In this document: positions 56,893-64,000 of the stretch, one piece after another
Numbering within the stretch: the stretch's first letter is position 1
Layout: every line of letters starts with the position of its first letter
DNA from: Trametes villosa
Taxonomy: Eukaryota; Basidiomycota; Agaricomycetes; Polyporales; Polyporaceae
Direction of reading: 5' to 3'
Assembly: GCA_002964805.2 (NCBI GenBank)
Contig: PUDQ02000001.1
Coordinates: forward strand, 3,062,001 to 3,126,000
Length of the DNA stretch: 64,000 bases
Notes under the pieces: generated by a model
Database searches by the model: none
What the model saw: only the letters and a program-made list of their open reading frames with translations
What the model was told of the DNA's origin: nothing
Translations under genes and position numbers: made by a program

Positions 56893-59800
56893 GGTGAGCG
56901 GGTGGTGTGTTGTGGCTCGGAGTGGGCTGGGTGGGTGCGGAGCAGGTAGGGCTGGCTCGGGATGAGTGCTCTAGGAGGATGCGGAGGACGGGTGAGCGGC
57001 GGAGGGTGTGTTGCTATGCGGATGCGAGGAGGGGATGTGTTGGTGAGGGGAGACGGCGGAGGACTCCACCTTTTATGCGTCCGGAGACGAGGGCTCACAT
57101 ATTCCGCTCGTGCGGCAACGAGCCAGCGTTTAGTGAACTGTTCAATACCGGCCGGATGCGGTAATGGGCAAGAAGGCACGTCACTTGTCTCGCTGGAATC
57201 GGCATGTCGGGAGGTAAGCGATAATAATGGGAATCAAAATAAGTGCATTAATGGGGCGATGGGATCGGGATGGCATCGACAGCCCAAAGCGGCTAGCGAA
57301 CAAAACACGATCGGAGGGCACGCTAGGCCCCGAAAGGCATCCGGCCACAGCTCTCAGCCTGCCTGCGAGTCTGCGCACCGTCTGCCCTCCTCCGCCTCGG
57401 AAGCCCTCCCTGACTCAGCCCGACATACTCTTTGTCCTCCCTCCCGCCTCCCCAATCTCCTGCGCGAGCCAGCCCGCAAGCCACGGCGTTCTGCTCGCGC
57501 TGTCCGTCGCCTATCACGCGTTCCCACACCGCCTTGGCTCTCCTCCTGCCTCCTGCCCGATCGTGCCGTGCGTGCCACCCCGCTCCTTTGTCTCCTCGCG
57601 CCCCTGGCCCGACATCCGTGTGCTTGAGACGCGCCGTCTGCCTCGAGGTCACCGGCGCGCTGCCGCCCGCTTCCCTTTGTGGCCTTGCTCGCCTCGATCG
57701 AGCCACAAAGCCTATGTACGCTATTGTGTCACCCCACATGTCCGCCCTCTGCCCAGTTTAATCGTTTAATCCGCACCGCCGCTGCCCGACCGACGCACGT
57801 CACCACAATGGCCAGCGCGCGCAAGCCAACGCCCCGGGAGGCCCCGGTTCGCCTGCCAATCGCCCATTAGCCACACGGGCGGCTTGGCCGGAGGAGGATT
57901 GTGGCGCCGACGTCCTCGCTCGTCCATGCCCACGCCCTCGCTCGCCCTCACGCCCACGCCCGTCGCGGTGGAGAGCACAGGCCGAGGCCAGGACGGTGAC
58001 CACCCTCCAGCTCCCCGCCTCGCGCGCTTCCGCTGTCTTCACCCGCGGAGGTGACCGCAGGGGCTGGGACAATGCGCTCGATGCGATCCCACTCCCGCTC
58101 CTCGCGATCGACGCTTCTCTCTCCCAGACGTGCAGCTCCTGCTCGCCTTTGTCCTGCCTGCGGAGCGCCCCGCCACCGTCTCTGGCCCTAGGGCTCTCCA
58201 GGCTGTCTACGCCGCGGTCTCGCTCTCTCGCGCCGCGCTTCGCTCGCCTGCCCCGGACGCTTCGACGGACGCACCGTCGGCGTAACCACGCCCGCCTCAC
58301 CTCGGAGGAACCGTTTCAGCAGGCTCGGGCGCCCGCGGCGCATCGCGCATGTACGTCTTCGCCACCCCGCCGACGGCAGTGCGTTGCTGCATTCGTATAC
58401 GCCGTCCCGCGTTTCGCGCAAAGCACACCCAACGCCCGGACGCCCTCCCCGCCTCGTCTCCATCCCGACGCGGGCGAGGCCGGGCCCCCGGCTGCCCAGG
58501 CCGCTCTCGCCCAGCGAGGGGCCAGCGAACCCGCGAAGTCTCGCGGAGATGGTGCGTTTCTTCCTGCAAAGCTCACACATGCGGGGCGCCGCGGTGGTGG
58601 GGGTGCGTGCCTTCGCCTTCGCCGGTGCAGCACTGGTGCATCGCGCCGGGCGCGGGTCCCCCCTTCGCGCAGTAACGTAACGGGGGCAGATCTGGCCAGG
58701 AACCGCGGCTGGGAAAGTCGCGCACGACGCTCCAGCGTCGGCATCAGGAGATTGTCTTCGCGTCCAGCGTCCGATCCATCTCCGTTTGCCTTTGGGTGTG
58801 CCCTGCGCGCGCTGGCCTGTGCCACCGCTTGCCGTGCGTGGGCGAGCGTGTGTGGTCATACTTCACGTACGGCCCTGTCTGAGGGTGCAGTTCGTGTACG
58901 GCGTCCGTCTGGGTATCCGGATAATGTACATAGCATCATAGGCAGGCTTCCGCGGTCAATTTGAACGCTCAGGCCGGCCTCCTCGAGGGCGTCAAGGACA
59001 CCGGCCTTCCCTGTCTGCCACTCGGGCACGCGTTCGTGCCACTCGACGGAGCGCACAAGTCGCTCAGCCTCCCCTTCTCGGACGAGCTTGAGCTACACCG
59101 GTACACGACGCAGCGCGCACGCCGCGACCGGTGCGGTCCTCCCGTACTGCACGCCCAGCGCTACGCCCTTCGCGAGTTCCTCTTCCTCTGTCCACCATGC
59201 GTATGCGATTGCCCGCTGTCGGCGGTCCCTCCTGAAGCGTTGAAGGCGTCATATCGACCGTCATTCATCGGCCGATAATATGCACACTGACCGGGAACGC
59301 CTTACGCATGCGCTGACTCAGTAACTCACTGCAGAGCCGAGCGACCGCCCATTCAAAGATACTGCATTATCTCCGCTTCGCGCAACCCGGTCCCGCCGCG
59401 ACGCGCTATACATACAGCGTCCCGTTTTGGCTGCAGTCATCAGGACGGAGGACGTTTTCGCACTAGAAGTTAGAACCCGCCCGTGCGCCGTCGCCCGTCG
59501 CCCGCTCCACCGACCTCCGCTAGCGACCGACGGGACACTGTAACGGGACGAATGCAGCTAGCTGCTGCCCACCAATTCCGCCCGCTGCCGCTGCGCCGCT
59601 TCTTGTCGCCTTCTCTACAGGGCCCTCAGCCTCGCACCAGCAAAAAGGTCCGCCGTGGCCCGTCTGCCAAATCGACGTCCTATAGCCGGGCACACTATCA
59701 GTACGCTATCTGCAGCACGGATATATTTGTCGCGCGTCCGGAATAGATCGCGAGGCGTGCCCGTTGCGGGCCTCCAGGGACATCGGTGCCCCTGGCAGCG

Positions 59801-61610
59801 CGAACGGCCGCGCAGTGCGCACGACCACTTAATAACGCGCGATCTTGATCACCCCGCTCGCCCCGGGCGCGCACGCGCGCCCCCGCGCCGGGGCTGCTCC
59901 TGCTCAAGCGGGCTAGCACCGCCCCCACACTCGCCGGAGGCCTCTGCGGCTGCCCCGCGTCCGCGCCCGCGTCCTTGTCCCCGTTCTGGCGAAGTCGAAG
60001 TCGAAACCCGCATCCGTTATATGTCCGCCCACGCCGTGCGTCGCACTCGGGTTCCGAATCGGATGTATGTGCACCAGGAGAGACAGGGCACCCTGGGCTC
60101 CGCCGACGTCTGAATGAATACAGGCTGCGCGCGCGTCCGCGCGCACAGGTCTGCACCCCACACACCATCAGCCTGTCAGCGTCGCGGAGTCGCGCGTGGT
60201 CGCGCAGGGCGTCCAGCTGCCTGCTGCGCCCCGCCCCCCAGGCGCACCTGAGCCCCGTAAGGGCCGCTCGCGATCAGAAATCGGATGCAAAGGCCACACC
60301 AGGGCGCGCCAAGTGCCCACTAACGGCCAGAGATAATATGTCGCGAAATATACGGAATATCCACATGCTAGCGCCGCTCCCAGTGGTATGTTTGAGTTTG
60401 GCTCTCGGGCCCGTGGGCTGCGCATCCCGGCGAGGGCCCTGATTTACAGCCTGGCCTGGCGACACGTCTCGGTGTCGGCCCCGCCGTGCGGGTGCACACG
60501 CCCCGCCCGCGCTCCGATAGGAACACGGGCGTGGTCGGGTGCTAGACCGGGCACGCGTTCGTGGTTGTGAATCTGTGCCACCCGCGTAGACGGTCGACGG
60601 CGACCTTCAGAATCACTATCACGTCCACGAAAGTTGGCCGCGCGCCGTGCCACTCGCGTACGCGCTCCCGTGTGCGTGTGCGTGTCTGCGAAACAGACAC
60701 GGAAGCGCGACACGGCCATGACAGGCGGGTGAAAAAACGAACGTGTGGACGTGCGCCGTGCAGCTGGCACTGGCAGGAGGCTGGCCGGCCAAGCACAGCC
60801 TCCGGACGTAACTCTCGTCCTGCGCGCGCCCTCGAGGCCGCACCCAGTGTCCCCCGCGCGCAGCACTGGCACGGGCAGGCGCGGTCCGCCGTGGCCCATG
60901 TATCACGGCATCCCAGGCCCCAGAAGCCAGGCCCGAGAACGCTGCGCGGGCGCGCGCTGGGCTGCAGAAGCAGGAGCGTGCATCTCCCGTCCGGGATGCG
61001 CGGAAGATCAGGGCGTACGTGATCCTGCCTCGCCCTCTGGGCTTCTCGCGCTATGACATCGACGGGGCGGCGCTGCCTGGAGGACGGCGTAAGCGGATGC
61101 TGATGATTGAGTACAGCGTGCATGGGACTCACTGGGTCGTGCGATGCGTGCATCTCTGTCGAGGAGAAAATTGTTAGTATGGTTTGCCTGCCGGCGGGCC
61201 CGGCGACTGAGTGGGTTGTCCGGCATGCCAGGGATCGCCGGGGAGAGCGCGGTGGGCACTACGTATGCCCGAGACGCCGAAGGTCTGAATGTCCGCCGTG
61301 CACGAAGACGAGCAAGTGAGTTCCAGCCAGACGAAAATAACACAGCCCGCACCAGCATCGGGATGCGTGGATGCAGAGAAGACGTCGCAGAACAGAGTGC
61401 AGTAACGTACAGATGACTCTCATGCCATAATGATAGCGTCCCCTCCTTTACCTCCCGCCTTCGACACCACCCGTCCCGCAGCGGGCGGGCGCGAGCGCAT
61501 GCGCAGTGCGCCACAACCCCCGTTCTGCGCGCCCGCCCCGCTCCTCGGAACCTTCAGCCTGCCACGCCCCTGCCCGGGCAGCGCCCCGTCCGCCGTCCGC
61601 GGGCAGCGTC
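56893..61610. other. Right part of the GC-rich gene desert
   Basis: About 4.7 kb without a confident gene. Frames on both strands are open because of GC richness. At 58960-59270 both strands show coding-like composition (plus PLGHAFVPLDGAHKSLSLPF; minus AWWTEEEELAKGVALGVQYG) but neither joins into a believable gene. The last part should be 3' untranslated region of the TPX2 gene. Confidence 0.45.
57069..57078 (-). promoter_or_regulatory. TATA-like element upstream of the small Cys protein gene
   Basis: The minus strand reads GCATAAAAGG, about 180 nt upstream of the start codon at 56892, in otherwise very GC-rich sequence. Confidence 0.4.
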
Positions 61611-64000
61611 CTAGTTTCCGGTGCCCGCCTTGGACTTCTTCGGCGCGTGGGCGTACCACTCCGGGACCTCGTTCGCCTTGGGCACCGCGCGCCGCCGGAG
61701 CTCCTTGATCTCGCGCTCTTCCTCCAGCGCCTGCTGCCGGCGCCGCTCCTCGCGCTGCCGCTCGAGCTCGGCCTCGCGCGCGCGGCGGGCCTCCTCGAAT
61801 TGCTCGCGCTCGCGCGCGCGGGCCTCGGTCGAGAGCTCGATGTTCAATGGCACGACGGGTGCGATCTCCGCCTTGCGCTGAGCAAGCATCGACTGCTGCA
61901 GCGCGTGCAGCGCCTTGAAGTCCGGGATCGGGTGCGCCGCGTGGGCCTTTGACTGGCGCAGGGACGCTGCCCCGCTGCTACCCGCCGACTTCTCGAGGTC
62001 GCCCCTGCGGGCTTCGCTGCGCATCGACGTCGCGAACTGGAACTCCATCGGTCTCGTGGGCTTCGCGGACAGCAAATTCGCCGGCTAGAAGCACAGGGCA
62101 TTAGCAATGATCACAAACGGCGCAGAGTCTATTTAAATGTGTGATAGCACTCTCTGGGCATGCGTGGGCGAAGTGAATACGAATCTGCTTGGGTGCACGC
62201 AACCATCAAGAGAAGGCGGGGCATGAGAGACCCCCGAAGCCCGACGGCGCGCGCAGTCCGCCACCGCTGACCCTTGCAGCGAAGAGAGGACGAGAGTGCC
62301 CTTAGTAAATGCTGACAGAGGGACGACGTACCGGCCTGTCTACGGAGGGCGGTCCCCGGCTGACACTGGACGCGTGTCCTGGTGCATCACGATGCTCGTG
62401 GGCCGGACGCTCCTTTGTGTCGGTCGAATTTTCCTTTTGCGACCGGCCTGCCCCCGCCAATCGGACGCCCCTGCTCGTCGACGCGACGGGAGCACCGCTG
62501 TCGCCGTCGACGATCTCGCCTCGCCCCGGCCCTTTGAGCTTCGCAGCGTCGGCTACGCCGTCAGGGCCACTACGCGACAGCGACTTTGACGGAGCGGTGG
62601 GAGGCTTGTGCGCGCCGTCGGCCTTCGCGCCCAGATTCGCGCCGCTGGCACTGGCGGACACCACGCGTCGCGCGCGGGCAGCGCCAGCGTTCGGCCCAGC
62701 CGCCGGCGTGTTCCTCGTACGTGAGGGCTGCAGCGCAGGCTTGCGAGGCGCGGGCTCCTTGGAGGAGGACGGTGCCGAAGGCCCGGATGTGGTCTTGCTG
62801 CGTTTGCGTTTTTGCGCAGGAGGCTCGCCTGCGGGTGACCCCGCACGTTTGATCGAACGACGCATCGGGGACGGGGAGCGTTGTGCCTTGGAGACCTGGG
62901 GCTCGGGGACGGGCTGATCGAGGGCGTCCATGGGCGCTCCTGCAGGGCTACCCGACCCTGATGCTAGCGTGGTCGACGCTGCTCCATCACCTCCTGGTCC
63001 CCGCGGGGATAGAGAATTGCTCGGGCCAGCCACGGCTTCCCCGTGTAGGCCGTCATCGGGGGGTGACTCGGGATAGCTTTGAAGAGCGATCGGGGCAGGG
63101 ACATCGGCTTCAGGCACGCCAGTATCTGGAGCTTCGTTTGCCATAACCGCGTCTCCGTTGTGTTCCAACCTAGCAATGATAGAAATATTCAGCACTCTCG
63201 TGTGACATGATTTCAACGTTGCGAAAGCGCGTTGGCTTACCCCACAGTATTCGCCATAAGTCTTTGCCCGAACGACATAAGAGTATTGGCCAAAGCGCCG
63301 ACCGCCCGTGGGGGTTTGACATCGGTGTGAACAGCCGACGAAGCTGACTGTGCGGCGTTATCTGTTCGCCGAACGCTCACGCCTTTGGTTGCGGCGGCGG
63401 CGGTGGCAGGCTGAGGCTGGGCCTGGAGTGGTCGGCGCCGCACACCAGGGACGGGCTTCCTGCCTGCAAGAGAAACTCTGCGTGCTATGGATGCAGTCAA
63501 AGGTTTGAGTTTGGCAGGCTTGGTGACTGCTGCAACGGGTGTCACCTGAGCGGCCGACAGCAGAGATGTGAATGAGAACTCAAACATACTCATGAATCAG
63601 GGATTTACGTACCCTCTTTCGCTTCGCTTTCTCGCCGCCGGGAAGTTTCTTCTTTCCTTCTGCGCGATTGGTATCTGGGCGACCCTTGACTATTCCCTTC
63701 TGGGCAGGTTGTGCAGCAGGGCATTGGTCAGCGGGACTAGGAGGTACAGCTTCCGCTGTGACCGGGGTGATAATGTTCGTGGTAGAGTTCGTCTCTCGCG
63801 CGGCGGTTGAGCTGCTCTCCGAGTCAGAGACATCTATGGGGTTGATATCACTATTCGTAATGGTGTGGTTGGAAGGCACGTAAGATGGCGAGGGCATGAC
63901 ATGGCTGATCGACGAGGCGCTGGGAGAAGGCGATGCGCGTTTGCGAGGGCTGAGCTGACTCAATGTCAATGGACTACGGGCGCGTGATGGAACGGAATCC
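61611..64000 (-). CDS. TPX2: TPX2-family spindle assembly protein, C-terminal part (truncated by window edge)
   Basis: TPX2 proteins bind microtubules and activate Aurora kinase in spindle assembly. Four exons are visible on the minus strand: from the edge to about 63613, 63545-63241, 63169-62332 and 62084-61611; the phases agree. The upstream exons are disordered and rich in Ser/Pro/Lys with basic clusters (KKLPGGEKAKRKR, RRPLQAQPQP, PPAQKRKRSKTTS). The last exon is diagnostic: PANLLSAKPTRPMEFQFATS, FKALHALQQSMLAQRKAEIA, PVVPLNIELSTEAR, then the long charged helix EREQFEEARRAREAELERQR and the TPX2 end EIKELRRRAVPKANEVPEWY. It stops at 61611. A 247-nt intron (62085-62331) is long for this genome and might hide a small exon. 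The N-terminus, with the Aurora-binding region, is outside. Confidence 0.87.

Noticed and set aside
56535..57179. 214-codon Pro/Arg-rich minus-strand frame
   Set aside because: It overlaps the better small CCHCGW frame in another phase and is low-complexity Pro/Thr/Arg sequence.

Overview
The window is nuclear DNA of a filamentous basidiomycete, most likely an Agaricomycete (mushroom or polypore group). The basis is dense short GT-AG introns of about 45-75 nt, GC-rich third codon positions, conserved eukaryotic housekeeping genes (Prp22, Utp14, delta-COP, ubiquitin-L40, Dph4, an ING-type PHD protein), a microsomal P450 with an ent-kaurene-oxidase-like I-helix, and tandem F-box-like paralogues. 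Species was not determined. Gene models were spliced by eye from reading frame and splice signals; no transcript or homology search was available.

Region 1 (1-10.2 kb): the 5' half of a Prp22/DHX8 splicing helicase (minus, leaving the window at base 1) is divergent from a second DEAH-type helicase of the DHX57/DHX29 class, followed by a cytochrome P450. Region 2 (10.9-24 kb): a serine-rich membrane-anchored protein of unknown function (minus), DPH4 (minus) divergent from an ING/PHD gene (plus), a C2HC zinc-finger protein whose start codon is split by an intron, a vacuolar-type serine carboxypeptidase (minus), and an unknown protein with a cysteine cluster. Region 3 (24.5-46.6 kb): an NRAMP metal transporter, UTP14 (minus), two tandem F-box-like paralogues, ubiquitin-L40 (minus), a small unknown gene, a Gfd2/YDR514C-like DEDD-nuclease-fold protein with a 6-nt micro-exon and a lost metal ligand, delta-COP (minus), an aldo/keto reductase of the Kv-beta type (minus), and a secreted fasciclin-domain protein.

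Region 4 (46.6-61.6 kb) differs from the rest: about 15 kb of GC-rich, gene-poor sequence between the convergent fasciclin gene and a TPX2 homologue. It holds a 511-bp non-autonomous DNA transposon (55092-55602) with perfect 15-bp terminal inverted repeats, an exact 8-bp target-site duplication and a series of a TTTGGTCCG motif. It also holds a likely 71-residue cysteine-containing small protein gene (56677-56892, minus) with its own TATA-like element. Region 5 (61.6-64 kb) is the 3' part of a TPX2-type spindle assembly factor leaving the window at its right end.

There is no operon-like logic; neighbours are mostly unrelated housekeeping genes that often share short divergent promoters (PRP22/DHX57-like, DPH4/ING, UTP14/F-box-like). 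The strongest new items are the transposable element with its repeated internal motif, the small Cys protein in the gene desert, and the unusual exon structures: a 6-nt micro-exon, an AT|G split start codon, and an intron directly after ATG.
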